DNA of 64,000 nucleotides from Microbacterium resistens NBRC 103078. GTDB lineage: Bacteria > Actinomycetota > Actinomycetes > Actinomycetales > Microbacteriaceae. The notes below the pieces were generated by a model. That model was given only the letters and a program-made list of their open reading frames with translations, was not told the DNA's origin and searched no databases. The stretch is taken from assembly GCF_001552355.1 (NCBI RefSeq), contig NZ_BCRA01000015.1, positions 1 through 64,000 of the forward strand. The letters are read 5' to 3'. Positions 25,638 through 35,072 of the stretch are shown piece after piece (position 1 is the first letter of the stretch; each line of letters starts with the position of its first letter). Made by a program: the position numbers and the translations under genes.

Positions 25638-26572
25638 CCGACATCTCCGCCGCCGCGCTGCGCGGCGCCGTCGACCTGTCCTCGCTGCGCAACCGTCCCG
25701 CGTCGCCGGCACCGGGGGAGGCGCCGTCCGGCGCCGCGTCCGGCACCCTCGTCGTGGACGTCACCGACGCCACCTTCGGAAGCGTCCTCGAGCTCTCGCG
25801 CACCGTCCCGGTGGTCGTGGACCTCTGGGCGGAGTGGTGCGGCCCCTGCAAGCAGCTCAGCCCGATCCTGGAGAAGGTCGTGACGGAGCTGGCGGGGCGC
25901 CTGGTGCTCGCGAAGGTGGACGTCGACGCCAACCCGCAGCTCGCGCAGAGCTTCCGCGCCCAGTCGATCCCGATGGTCGTGGCCCTCGTCGCCGGGCAGC
26001 CCGTGCCGCTGTTCACGGGCGCGGTCCCGGAGCAGCAGGTGCGGGACGTCTTCGACCAGCTCCTCGCCCTGGCGGCGCAGAACGGCGTCACCGGATCGGT
26101 CCCCGTGGACGGCGGCGGGCGCGCGGAGGGTGAGACGGCCGCTCCCGAGGAGCCGCCGCTGCCGCCGCTGCACCAGGCGGCCTTCGACGCGATCGAGGCG
26201 GGGGACTTCGCCGCCGCCATCGCGGCCTACGAGAAGGCACTGGCGGAGAACCCTCGGGACGAGGACGCGCGCGCCGGGCTCGGTCAGGTCCGGCTGCTGC
26301 ACCGCACGCAGGGTCTCGACCTCACCGCGGTGCGCGAGGCGGCGGCTGCCGCTCCCGGCGACGTGGACGCCCAGTTCGCCGTCGCGGACCTGGACATCGC
26401 CGGCGGACACGTCCAGGACGCCTTCGACCGGCTCCTGGACCTGTTCACGGCCGTGCAGGGGGACGACCGCGGCCGCGTCCGCGAGCGCCTCGTCGAGCTC
26501 TTCGGCCTCGTCGGGGACGCCGACGAGCGGGTGGTCTCCGCACGCAAGCGGCTGGCGACCCTCCTGTTCTGA
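25634..26572 (+). CDS. YbbN-type thioredoxin with TPR-like C-terminus
   Basis: 312 residues. The thioredoxin fold at about 40-150 has the redox pair VVDLWAEWCGPCKQLSPILEKV (Cys69, Cys72). The C-terminal half carries helical tetratricopeptide-like repeats (AIEAGDFAAAIAAYEKALAENP, ARAGLGQVRLL). This is the CnoX/YbbN architecture of a chaperone-linked thioredoxin. GTG start overlaps the preceding gene's stop, hinting at a joint envelope or redox role. Confidence 0.88.
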   Translation: MTDISAAALRGAVDLSSLRNRPASPAPGEAPSGAASGTLVVDVTDATFGSVLELSRTVPVVVDLWAEWCGPCKQLSPILEKVVTELAGRLVLAKVDVDANPQLAQSFRAQSIPMVVALVAGQPVPLFTGAVPEQQVRDVFDQLLALAAQNGVTGSVPVDGGGRAEGETAAPEEPPLPPLHQAAFDAIEAGDFAAAIAAYEKALAENPRDEDARAGLGQVRLLHRTQGLDLTAVREAAAAAPGDVDAQFAVADLDIAGGHVQDAFDRLLDLFTAVQGDDRGRVRERLVELFGLVGDADERVVSARKRLATLLF

Positions 26573-26616
26573 GCCGGCTCGCCCGAGCCGTTCCCGCGGA
26601 GCCGTCGCCCGCGGCG

Positions 26617-27084
26617 TCAGGCCCCGGGCTCGTCGTCGTGCTCGGCGAGCAGACGACGCGGGCCCGGGCCCTCGTCGGACAGCGCATCCTCGGGATTGAG
26701 GATCCGGCATCGGCGCAACGACAGGCAGCCGCACCCGATGCAGCCGGTCAGCTCCGCCTCCAGGCGCTCGATCTCCCGGCGACGCTCCTCGAGGTGCGCG
26801 TGCCACCGTGCCGAGATGCGCGCCCAGTCGCGCTTGCCGGGCATCCGGTCCTCGGGGAGCTCGGCGAAGACCTCCGCGATCTCGGTGAGGGGGATGCCGA
26901 GCCGTCGCGCGAACAGAAGCAGCGACAGGCGCCGCAGCATGTGCCGCGGATACCGTCGCTGGTTGCCCGCGGTGCGTTCGGAGCGGATGAGACCCTGCTC
27001 TTCGTAGAAGCGCACGGCGGAGGTGGCGACGCCGGCCCTCGCCGCGAGGTCGCCGATGGTCATGAGGTCTGTCGGTGTGCGCAC
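26617..27084 (-). CDS. soxR: Redox-sensitive MerR-family regulator SoxR
   Basis: About 155 residues. MerR-type winged helix TIGDLAARAGVATSAVRFYE and QGLIRSERTAGNQRRYPR, a dimerisation helix, and the [2Fe-2S] cluster motif CIGCGCLSLRRC (Cys115, 118, 120, 126, C-x2-C-x-C-x5-C). Oxidation of the cluster activates transcription; outside enterics, SoxR usually answers redox-active drugs and controls exporters. I place the start at the GTG at 27084 because AAGGAG lies four bases upstream. The ATG at 27063 lacks a ribosome site and the GTG at 27108 sits inside the operator. Confidence 0.9.
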   Translation of the reverse strand: MRTPTDLMTIGDLAARAGVATSAVRFYEEQGLIRSERTAGNQRRYPRHMLRRLSLLLFARRLGIPLTEIAEVFAELPEDRMPGKRDWARISARWHAHLEERRREIERLEAELTGCIGCGCLSLRRCRILNPEDALSDEGPGPRRLLAEHDDEPGA

Positions 27085-27092
27085 GGAGCTCC

Positions 27093-27123
27093 TTGACTTC
27101 AAGGACACTTGAAGTTCTACGGT
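27093..27123 (+). promoter_or_regulatory. SoxR-type operator and promoter of the MFS exporter
   Basis: A perfect palindrome ACTTCAAG-GACA-CTTGAAGT (27096-27115) lies between a -35 TTGACT (27093-27098) and a -10 TACGGT (27118-27123). The spacer is 19 bp, the over-long spacing that MerR-family activators require. The -10 ends 8 bases before the GTG at 27132, so the message is probably leaderless. Confidence 0.8.
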
Positions 27124-27131
27124 AGATCACC

Positions 27132-28541
27132 GTGAGCACAGAAACCAGTGAAATCCCCGTCGCCGCGCCGCCGGAGGTCGTCCAGGACCGCTGGCGGGAC
27201 CTGTTCTCGGGCCGCCGGCTGGCCGTGTCCGCAGTCCTCGCCGGGGGCGTCGGCCTGTACGCGATGAACCTCTTCATCGCCGCGGCCCTGATGCCGTCGA
27301 TCGTCCAGGACCTCGGCGGGAGCGCCTACTACGCCTGGGCCGCCACCGGGTTCCTCCTCGCGGCGGTGATCTCCTCGATGCTCGTCAGCCGCATCCTCGG
27401 GGCATGGGGAGCGGCGGCGTCCTACGCGGTCGGCTTCCTCGTCTTCGCCGCCGGCGCCGTCCTGAGCGCGCTGGCCCCGACCATGGGCCTGTTCATCGCG
27501 GGCCGGGTGATCCAGGGGCTCGGCGGGGGTCTGCTCGCAGGACTCGGGTACGCCGTGATCCGCACCGCCCTGCCGCCCGCGCTGTGGACCCGCGCGGCGG
27601 GCCTGGTCTCGGCGATGTGGGGCGTGGGCACTCTCGTCGGCCCGAGCGTCGGCGGGCTGTTCGCCGAGCTGCACGCGTGGCCGTGGGCGTTCGCGGCCCT
27701 CGCCGCCGTGGCCGTGGTCCTCGCCATCGCGAGCACCCGCGTGCTCCCGGGGCCGGACCGATCCGCCGACGCGCGGATGTCGGTCCCGTACGCGTCGCTG
27801 GTCCTGTTGACGCTCGCCGCGGCGGCGTTCAGCATGTCGTCCGTGGTCCCGGCCGGCCCCGCCGTCGCCGCGGCGCTCGCTCTCGGAGCCGTCCTCCTGG
27901 TGGTGTTCCTCGTCGTCGACGCCCGATCGGCGTCCGGTGTGCTCCCGAAGCTGACGTACCAGCGCAGGAACCCGCTGAAGTGGGTGTACCTGACGGTCGC
28001 GCTGATCTGCGCGGGTGTGATGACGGAGAACTTCATCCCGCTCTTCGGGCAGGAGCTCGCGTCGCTGTCGCCCCTGATGGCCGGATTCCTCGGGGCCGCT
28101 CTGTCGATCGGCTGGGTCGGTGCCCAGCTGTTCAGCGTGTCGCTCCCGGACCGGACGGTCGGAGCCGTGCTGCGATGCGCTCCGCTCCTGCTCACCGGCG
28201 GCCTCGTGCTGTTCGGCGTGCTGCTGCACGACGGTGCGGACATCGGCCGGGTCATCGGCTGGGCCCTGGCCCTGCTCGTGGCCGGAGCCGGGATCGGCCT
28301 CGCCTTCCCCCATCTCGGCGTCGCGGCGATGCGCAGCTCCGCGGACGCAGCGGTCGGCGCTCAGGCGGCCGCGGCGCTGTCGACCACGCAGCTGATCGCC
28401 AACACGATCGCCTCCGCGCTCGGCGGGACGTTCGTGAGCTTCGGAGCGAGTGCGCTGGGCTCGGCCCAGTGGATGGTCTTCGGGCTCGCGGCGCTGACGG
28501 CCGTGGCCATCCTCACCGCCCAGGGCGTGCGGCGACGCTGA
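27132..28541 (+). CDS. MFS multidrug-type exporter
   Basis: 469 residues with 12-14 predicted transmembrane segments. Family motifs include MNLFIAAALMPSIVQDLGGS (motif D1-like), GRVIQGLGGGLLAGLGYAVI (motif B/C region) and LVGPSVGGLFAE (motif C of drug-proton antiporters). Divergently transcribed from soxR with a SoxR operator between them, so export of a redox-cycling or toxic compound is the best guess. The particular substrate cannot be read from sequence. Confidence 0.88.
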   Translation: MSTETSEIPVAAPPEVVQDRWRDLFSGRRLAVSAVLAGGVGLYAMNLFIAAALMPSIVQDLGGSAYYAWAATGFLLAAVISSMLVSRILGAWGAAASYAVGFLVFAAGAVLSALAPTMGLFIAGRVIQGLGGGLLAGLGYAVIRTALPPALWTRAAGLVSAMWGVGTLVGPSVGGLFAELHAWPWAFAALAAVAVVLAIASTRVLPGPDRSADARMSVPYASLVLLTLAAAAFSMSSVVPAGPAVAAALALGAVLLVVFLVVDARSASGVLPKLTYQRRNPLKWVYLTVALICAGVMTENFIPLFGQELASLSPLMAGFLGAALSIGWVGAQLFSVSLPDRTVGAVLRCAPLLLTGGLVLFGVLLHDGADIGRVIGWALALLVAGAGIGLAFPHLGVAAMRSSADAAVGAQAAAALSTTQLIANTIASALGGTFVSFGASALGSAQWMVFGLAALTAVAILTAQGVRRR

Positions 28542-28544
28542 CCG

Positions 28545-30740
28545 TCAGGTGAGCCGGCCCGCGCGCGGCAGGTGCGGGTCGCGGACGTGACGCAGCCACA
28601 GCGTCGACAGCGCCGGGAGCGTCAGCGTCGCCCGGGCGGGGCCGTCCTCACGGTCCAGGGCGTAGACCGAGCCCAGGTTGCCCGCCCCGGACCCGCCGAA
28701 CTCGGCGGCGTCCGTGTTGAGCACCTCGGTCCACGTGCCGGGGACCGGCAGATCCAGCGGGACGCCGGTCCTCGTCACGCCCGCGAAGTTGCTGATCACC
28801 GCGAGCTGGCCGCCGTGTGCGTCCCGGCGCACGAACGCCACGACGCTCGGGTCCCACTCCGGAGCGCCGATGCGGGTGAAGGAGGTGGCGTCGTCGTCGC
28901 GCTCCCACAGCGGTGCGTGGGACCGGTACGTCCGGTTGAGCGCGGCCACGAACTGCTCCAGCTGCGCATGCGAGGGCTGGTCCCGCAGCCACCAGTCCAG
29001 GCCCCGCGACTCGGACCACTCGGCGAGCTGCCCGAACTCCTGACCCATGAACAGCAGGTTCTTGCCCGGATGCCCCCACATGTACCCGAGGTAGGCGCGC
29101 ACGTTCGCGAGCTTCGCCGCGTGGTCGCCGGGCATCTTGGACAGGAGGCTTCCCTTCCCGTGGACGACCTCGTCGTGGCTGATCGGCAGGATGTAGTTCT
29201 CGCCGAAGGCGTAGACGAACGAGAACGTCATCTCGCCCTGGTGGTGGCCGCGATAGAGGGGGTCGCGATGGATGTACTCCAGCGAGTCGTTCATCCAGCC
29301 CATGTTCCACTTGAACCCGAATCCGAGACCGGCGTGGTCGGTCGGCGTGGTCACGCCGGGGAAGCTCGTGGACTCCTCCGCGATCATGAGGACGCCGGGG
29401 TTCCGACGGTACGCGGTCGCGTTGACCTCCTGCAGGAAGCGGATCGCCTCCAGGTTCTCCCGGCCGCCGTGCACGTTCGGCTCCCACTCGCCGTCCCGGC
29501 GCGAGTAGTCGAGATAGAGCATCGAGGCCACCGCGTCCACGCGCAGCCCGTCGGCGTGGAACTCCTCCAGCCAGTACAGCGCGTTGGCGACGAGGAAGTT
29601 GCGCACCTCGTCACGGCCGTAGTCGAAGATCAGCGTGCCCCAGTCCTGATGCTCGCCGCGTCGTGGGTCGGGGTGCTCGTAGACCGGCTCCCCGTCGAAG
29701 CGCGCCAGCGCGAAGGAGTCCTTCGGGAAGTGGCCCGGGACCCAGTCGAGGATCACACCGATGCCGGCCTGGTGAAGCCGGTCGATCAGATAGCGCAGGT
29801 CGTCGGGCGTGCCGTACCGGCGGGTCGGCGCGTAGTAGCCGGTGACCTGATAGCCCCAGGAGCCGCCGAAGGGGTGCTCGGCCACCGGCATGAACTCCAC
29901 GTGCGTGAAGCCGGTCGCCGTGACGTGCCCGATGAGCTCGTCCGCGAGCGCGCGGTAGCCCAGCCCCGGGCGCCACGAGCCCAGGTGCACCTCGTACACC
30001 GACAGGGGCTGGGCGACCGCGTGGGTGGCGGCGCGACGGGTCATCCACGCCCCGTCCTGCCAGGTGTGCGCGGACGCGGTGACCACGGATGCGGTCGCGG
30101 GCGGCTCCTCGGCGAGCTGGGCCATGGGGTCGGCCTTGAGGATCCAGTCCCCGGCGCGGGTGAGGATCTCGTACTTGTACCGCGTTCCCGGCTCCACGTC
30201 GGGGATGAACAGCTCCCAGACGCCGCTGGCGCCCATCGAGCGCATGGCGTGCAGACGGCCGTCCCAGCCGTTGTGGTCGCCGACCACGCGGACTGCTCGG
30301 GCGTGCGGAGCCCAGACCGCGAACGCCGTTCCCGGGTCGCCCTCGAAGATCCGATGGTGGGCGCCGAGCGCCTCCCACAGCCTCTCGTGCCGTCCTTCGC
30401 GGATCAGGTGCAGGTCCAGTTCGCCGACGGTCGGCGTGTGGCGGTAGGGATCGGCGACCACCCACTCCGATCCGTCCTCGTACGCGGCGGAGATCCGGTA
30501 CGGCCCGACGGACCCGCGGACCCTGCCCTCCCAGATGCCGTCCCCGACGTGGGCCAGCGGCACCTCCCCGCCGTCCGAGAGCAGGACCGTGACGCTCTCC
30601 GCGAGGGGGCGAAGCGCCCGGACGACGGTGGTGAGGCGGCCGTCGGCCTCGGGCTCGGGATGCGCTCCGAGGATCGAATGCGGGTCGTGGTGGGTTCCCC
30701 CGGCCACGGACTCGCGGATGGCGGGTTCGACGGTGATCAT
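28545..30740 (-). CDS. glgB: 1,4-alpha-glucan branching enzyme
   Basis: GH13 enzyme introducing alpha-1,6 branches into glucan. 731 residues. An N1-like domain, a CBM48 module (AFAVWAPHARAVRVVGDHNGWDG, about 140-160), then the barrel with nucleophile Asp402 in DGLRVDAVASMLY, acid/base Glu455 in LMIAEEST and Asp523 in ISHDEVVHGK. The ATG at 30740 overlaps the glgE stop (ATGA), so the two are translationally coupled. A GlgE-GlgB pair builds branched glucan from maltose 1-phosphate. Confidence 0.96.
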   Translation of the reverse strand: MITVEPAIRESVAGGTHHDPHSILGAHPEPEADGRLTTVVRALRPLAESVTVLLSDGGEVPLAHVGDGIWEGRVRGSVGPYRISAAYEDGSEWVVADPYRHTPTVGELDLHLIREGRHERLWEALGAHHRIFEGDPGTAFAVWAPHARAVRVVGDHNGWDGRLHAMRSMGASGVWELFIPDVEPGTRYKYEILTRAGDWILKADPMAQLAEEPPATASVVTASAHTWQDGAWMTRRAATHAVAQPLSVYEVHLGSWRPGLGYRALADELIGHVTATGFTHVEFMPVAEHPFGGSWGYQVTGYYAPTRRYGTPDDLRYLIDRLHQAGIGVILDWVPGHFPKDSFALARFDGEPVYEHPDPRRGEHQDWGTLIFDYGRDEVRNFLVANALYWLEEFHADGLRVDAVASMLYLDYSRRDGEWEPNVHGGRENLEAIRFLQEVNATAYRRNPGVLMIAEESTSFPGVTTPTDHAGLGFGFKWNMGWMNDSLEYIHRDPLYRGHHQGEMTFSFVYAFGENYILPISHDEVVHGKGSLLSKMPGDHAAKLANVRAYLGYMWGHPGKNLLFMGQEFGQLAEWSESRGLDWWLRDQPSHAQLEQFVAALNRTYRSHAPLWERDDDATSFTRIGAPEWDPSVVAFVRRDAHGGQLAVISNFAGVTRTGVPLDLPVPGTWTEVLNTDAAEFGGSGAGNLGSVYALDREDGPARATLTLPALSTLWLRHVRDPHLPRAGRLT

Positions 30741-32821
30741 GATCCCAGCTCCCTCACTCTCAGGATGTGGACCGGCTCGGTGAAGGCATCGAGTCGCACG
30801 TAGTCGTGGTCGGTCCAGGTCCAGACGGCACCGGTCAGGAGGTCCTCGACCTCGAACGGGTCGCCCGGCTCGACGCCCCAGACGCGGGTGTCGAGGTGGA
30901 CGGTCGTCTGACGCACGGAGTGGGGGTCGACGTTGACGACGACGATGATCGTGTCGGCGTCTCCCGTACCCGTGAACGCGGCATCGAGATGCTTCGAGTA
31001 CACGAGGATCGCGTCGTCGTCGCTCCAGTGCACGCGGAGGTTGCGGAGCTGGCGGAGCGCAGGGTGCGCACGGCGGATCTCGTTGAGCCGGCGCAGGTAG
31101 GGTGCCAGCGAGTCGCCGGCCTCCTCGGCGCCCGCCCAGTCCCGCAGCTTGTACTCGTACTTCTCGTTGTCGACGTTCTCCTCGGACCCCGGGCGGGCGA
31201 CGTTCTCGAACAGCTCGAAGCCGGCGTAGACGCCGTAGGTCGGCGCCGCCGTCGCCGCGATGGCCGCGCGGATGCGGTAGGCGGCGCGGCCGCCGAACTG
31301 GAGGTACTCCGTGAGGATGTCCGGGGTGTTCACGAAGAGGTTCGGACGGAGGTAGTCCGCCGTCTCCTCCGCGAGGGAGGAGAGGAACTCCTCCAGCTCG
31401 GCCTTGGTGTTGCGCCAGGTGAAGTAGGTGTAGCTCTGCTGGAAGCCCACCGCGGCGAGCCCCCGCAGCGGCGCCGGGCGGGTGAAGGCCTCGGCCAGGA
31501 AGATCACGTCCGGGTGCTCGGCGTTGACCGTGCGGATCAGCCACTCCCAGAAGCGCAGGGGCTTGGTGTGGGGATTGTCCACCCGGAAGATCCGCACGCC
31601 CTGCGCGATCCAGTGCCGCACGATCCGCAGCACCTCGGCGCAGAGCCCGGCCCCGTCCCTGTCGAAGTTCAGCGGATAGATGTCCTGGTACTTCTTCGGC
31701 GGGTTCTCCGCGTAGGCGATGGTGCCGTCGGGGAGAGGGGTGAACCACTCCGGGTGCGCGGTCACCCAGGGGTGGTCCGGCGCGGCCTGCAGGGCGAGGT
31801 CCAGCGCCACCTCGAGACCCAGCTCCTTCGCCCTCCCCACGAAGTCCCGAAAGTCCTGGAGCGTCCCGAGGTCGGGATGCACCGCGTCGTGCCCGCCCTC
31901 CGCGGATCCGACCGCCCAGGGCGATCCCGGGTCGTCGGGACCGGCGACCAGCGTGTTGTTGGGCCCCTTCCGGTGGATCCGCCCGATCGGGTGGATCGGA
32001 GGCAGGTAGACGACGTCGAACCCCATGTCGGCGACGGCGGGGAGCCGCTCGGCGGCCGTCCGGAACGTGCCGCTGCGGATCCCTCCGCCCGGAAGGCGCA
32101 CCGCCCCCTCGGAGCGCGGGAAGAACTCGTACCAGGCGCCGACGCCCGCGCGGGTGCGCTCGACGAGGATCCGCTGCCAGCCGGTGACCGAGTCGAGTTC
32201 CGTCAGCGGACGCTGCCGGAACACCGCGGCCAGCTCCGGGTCCGTCGCGACAGCGAGCGCCGCCTCGGCGGGCCCGTCCGGCGCCGCCAGGTCCTCGGCA
32301 TGAGCGGAGAGCCGGCGGCGCTCGGCGGCCGGGCGGTCCTTCTGCGCGGCGGCGCGCCGGAGCAGATCGGCGCCGAGCATGCGCACCACGGCCGCGTCCA
32401 CTCCCGCCCGCAGCTTCACCTCGGCCGCGTGGGCCCAGGTGGCGAACTCGTCGGCGAACGCCTCGAAACGGAAGGACCAGGGGCCGAGCTCGTCCAGGGC
32501 GACGCAGACCTCGAAGCGGTCCGTGCCGTCGTCGAGCGGCTCCAGCCGATGCAGCGTCTCCGCGCCGTCGGGGGAGAGGAGGCGCAGGTGCACGCCGATC
32601 CGGTCGTGGCCCTCGCGGAAGGCGACGACCCGGAACGGGACGACCTCGCGGGCGAAGGCCTTCGGCAGGAAGCCCCCCGGGACGCTCGGCGAAGGCGCGG
32701 CGAGCGGGATCCGCGGGGTCAGCGTGTCGGCGTCGTCCGGTTCGGGAGCGGGCCGCAGCGGGATCTGCGCGGGGCTCCGGAGAGCCTCGGGACGACGAGA
32801 GGAACCAGGACGTGGGGCCAC
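30737..32821 (-). CDS. glgE: Alpha-1,4-glucan:maltose-1-phosphate maltosyltransferase
   Basis: GH13_3 enzyme extending alpha-glucan with maltose 1-phosphate. 694 residues. Signatures are VVYLPPIHPIGRIHRKGPNN, NPPKKYQDIYPLNF, nucleophile Asp415 in VRIFRVDNPHTKPL and acid Glu444 in VIFLAEAFTRP. The GTG at 32821 has a -10-like TAGGTT (32828-32833) six bases upstream, so it may have its own leaderless promoter within the glg cluster. The genes that make maltose 1-phosphate (treS and pep2/mak, or glgM) are not in this window. Confidence 0.95.
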   Translation of the reverse strand: MAPRPGSSRRPEALRSPAQIPLRPAPEPDDADTLTPRIPLAAPSPSVPGGFLPKAFAREVVPFRVVAFREGHDRIGVHLRLLSPDGAETLHRLEPLDDGTDRFEVCVALDELGPWSFRFEAFADEFATWAHAAEVKLRAGVDAAVVRMLGADLLRRAAAQKDRPAAERRRLSAHAEDLAAPDGPAEAALAVATDPELAAVFRQRPLTELDSVTGWQRILVERTRAGVGAWYEFFPRSEGAVRLPGGGIRSGTFRTAAERLPAVADMGFDVVYLPPIHPIGRIHRKGPNNTLVAGPDDPGSPWAVGSAEGGHDAVHPDLGTLQDFRDFVGRAKELGLEVALDLALQAAPDHPWVTAHPEWFTPLPDGTIAYAENPPKKYQDIYPLNFDRDGAGLCAEVLRIVRHWIAQGVRIFRVDNPHTKPLRFWEWLIRTVNAEHPDVIFLAEAFTRPAPLRGLAAVGFQQSYTYFTWRNTKAELEEFLSSLAEETADYLRPNLFVNTPDILTEYLQFGGRAAYRIRAAIAATAAPTYGVYAGFELFENVARPGSEENVDNEKYEYKLRDWAGAEEAGDSLAPYLRRLNEIRRAHPALRQLRNLRVHWSDDDAILVYSKHLDAAFTGTGDADTIIVVVNVDPHSVRQTTVHLDTRVWGVEPGDPFEVEDLLTGAVWTWTDHDYVRLDAFTEPVHILRVRELGS

Positions 32822-32861
32822 ACCCCGAACCTACCGCGGCGGGCGGTGCGGGGATAGCGGG

Positions 32862-34958
32862 TCACTCCGCGCGGAACAGCCGCATGGAGGTCCCGGGGAT
32901 CGCGATGACCTCGCCGGGGCGGTGCTCCGTGGGATCCTCGGCAGGGCGCTCGTCCGCGCTCGACCACAGCGACACGAACCGGGTGACGCCCTCGATCTCC
33001 GGCAGGCGCACGTCGATCGGCGCTTCGGTGCCGTGGACGATCAGCAGGATCCGGTTGAACTCCTCGGTGTCCGGCGTCGAGGAGGCCACGTACTGCAGCG
33101 TCCGGTTGCGGGGGTCGTTCCACTGCTCGACCTCCATGGTGTCGCCGTCCTGGTCGTACCAGTCCATGATCGAGGCGTTGGGGATGTGCTCGCCCAGGCG
33201 CGCGTACCGGAGCGGGCGCAGCGCCGGGTTCTCCGCACGCAGGCGGGTGAGCAGCGAGACGTGGGCGAGCAGGTCCTGCTGCCACGTCTCGTGCTCCCAG
33301 CTCAGCCACGTCAGCGGACCGTCCTGGCAGTACGCGTTGTTGTTGCCGCGCTGGGTGCGGCCGAACTCGTCGCCCGCGGTCAGCATCGGCACGCCGGCGG
33401 AGAGCATGAGCGTGCCGAGGAGGTTCCGCATCGCCTTGCGCCGGGCCGCGAGGATGACCGGATCGTCGGTCGGACCCTCGGCTCCGTGGTTGAACGAGCG
33501 GTTCATGTCCGCGCCGTCGTGGTTGTCCTCGCCGTTGGCCTCGTTGTGCTTGACGTCGTACGAGACCAGGTCGTGGAGCGTGAAGCCGTCGTGCGCCGTG
33601 ACGAAGTTGATGCTCGCGAGCGGCCCGCGCTCCTCGCTGTAGGTGTTCGCGGAACCCGCCAGGCGATTGGCGAACCCGCCGATCCCGACGGGGGCGGAGG
33701 CGCGGCGGGCGTAGTCGATGTCGCTCAGCCAGAAGTTGCGGACCCGGTCGCGGTAGCGGTCGTTCCACTCGCTCCACCCCGGGGGGAACCCGCCGGTGTG
33801 CCAGCCGCCCATTCCGACGTCCCACGGCTCGGCGATGATCTTGGCGTCCGCGAGCACGGGGTCGGTCCGGATGGCCTGCAGAAGCGGGTGGTCCGGGGTG
33901 AACTCGTGGGCGGCGTCGCGTCCGAGCGCGACGGCGAGGTCGAAGCGGAATCCGTCCACCTGCATCTCGGTGGTCCAGTAGCGCAGCGAGTCCAGCACGA
34001 GCCGCGCGGCGGCGTCGGTCGCCGTGTTCAGCGTGTTGCCGCAGCCCGTCGTGTCGATGTACGCCCCGTCCGGCTGCTGCCGGTAGTAGGACGCGTTGTC
34101 GATTCCGCGGAGGCTGGAGCGGGGGCCGCCGATGCCCTCCTCGCTCGTGTGGTTGTAGACCACGTCGAGGATCACCTCCAGACCGGCCTCGTGCAGGAGC
34201 CGGACCATCCCCTTGAACTCGGCCAGCACGGCCTCCGGCCCCTCCTTGCGCGACTCCTCGGTCGCGTAGGCGGCGTGCGGGGTGAAGAAGTTCAGGGTGT
34301 TGTAGCCCCAGTAGTTGGTGAGCCCGCGCTCCAGCAGGCGCGGCTCCGGGACGAACGCGTGCACCGGGAGCAGCTCGACCGTGGTCACGCCGATCGCTCG
34401 GAGGTGCTCGATCATCGCGGGATGCGCGAGGCCCGCGTAGGTGCCGTGGAGCGCGGGCGGAACGCCCGGGTGCCGCTTGGTCAGCCCCTTGACGTGTCCC
34501 TCGTAGATCACCGTGCGGTCCAGGGGGATGCGGGGCTTGGCCGTGCCGCCCCAGTCGAACCCGTCCGCGACGACCACCGAGCGCCATTCCGCATACCCGT
34601 CGCCCTCGGCGAGGCCGCGGGCGTACGGGTCCAGCAGCAGCGTCTCCGGGTTGAACGTGTTGCCCGGGCTGTGGGCGCCGTTGACGCGGAGCGCGTACCG
34701 GGCGCCGGGCGTCAGCAGCTCGGTCGTCACCTCCCAGACCCCGCCGGGCTTGCGCTCCAGCGGAAGCTGGGCCGTCTCCCAGTCGAGGTCGGTCTCGTCG
34801 AACACCACGAGCTCGACCGAGCCGGCGTTGCGGGACCAGACGCGGAGCGTGCCGCCGCCGTCATGCAGACGCACGCCGAGGTCGTCGAGCGCCGGACTGC
34901 ACAGGGCGCATCCCTGCTCATCGGGCACGACGGGCTCGGCGGACACATGCGGACACAT
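32862..34958 (-). CDS. glgX: Glycogen debranching enzyme GlgX (isoamylase type)
   Basis: Hydrolyses alpha-1,6 branches of glucans. 698 residues: an N-terminal CBM48-like domain (LRVWSRNAGSVELVVFDE), then the GH13_11 barrel with LTNYWGYNTLNFFTPHAAYA, VILDVVYNHTSEE, the catalytic Asp in VDGFRFDLAVALGRD, Glu in IIAEPWDVG and THDGFTL-like VTAHDGFTLHDLVSYD. Start ATG at 34958; a tandem 10-bp repeat (GGACACATG twice, 34941-34960) spans it. A -10-like TACTCT lies seven bases upstream. Heads the glgX-glgE-glgB group, 40 bases before glgE. Confidence 0.95.
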   Translation of the reverse strand: MCPHVSAEPVVPDEQGCALCSPALDDLGVRLHDGGGTLRVWSRNAGSVELVVFDETDLDWETAQLPLERKPGGVWEVTTELLTPGARYALRVNGAHSPGNTFNPETLLLDPYARGLAEGDGYAEWRSVVVADGFDWGGTAKPRIPLDRTVIYEGHVKGLTKRHPGVPPALHGTYAGLAHPAMIEHLRAIGVTTVELLPVHAFVPEPRLLERGLTNYWGYNTLNFFTPHAAYATEESRKEGPEAVLAEFKGMVRLLHEAGLEVILDVVYNHTSEEGIGGPRSSLRGIDNASYYRQQPDGAYIDTTGCGNTLNTATDAAARLVLDSLRYWTTEMQVDGFRFDLAVALGRDAAHEFTPDHPLLQAIRTDPVLADAKIIAEPWDVGMGGWHTGGFPPGWSEWNDRYRDRVRNFWLSDIDYARRASAPVGIGGFANRLAGSANTYSEERGPLASINFVTAHDGFTLHDLVSYDVKHNEANGEDNHDGADMNRSFNHGAEGPTDDPVILAARRKAMRNLLGTLMLSAGVPMLTAGDEFGRTQRGNNNAYCQDGPLTWLSWEHETWQQDLLAHVSLLTRLRAENPALRPLRYARLGEHIPNASIMDWYDQDGDTMEVEQWNDPRNRTLQYVASSTPDTEEFNRILLIVHGTEAPIDVRLPEIEGVTRFVSLWSSADERPAEDPTEHRPGEVIAIPGTSMRLFRAE

Positions 34959-35072
34959 GGGTTCCAGAGTACGGCCATCGGCGTGTCGTCGGCGCAACTG
35001 CGTCCCAGGTACGCCGCCACCGCGTCTCAGCCGTGCGGATCCCGAACGGCACGGGGGTGCGAGAGTAGTCGT

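Noticed and set aside
34941-34960. Tandem 10-bp repeat GGACACATG(C/G) at the glgX start as a phase-variable start
   Set aside because: Only two copies exist, and the second ATG is out of frame, so slippage would simply abolish the product; judged coincidental.
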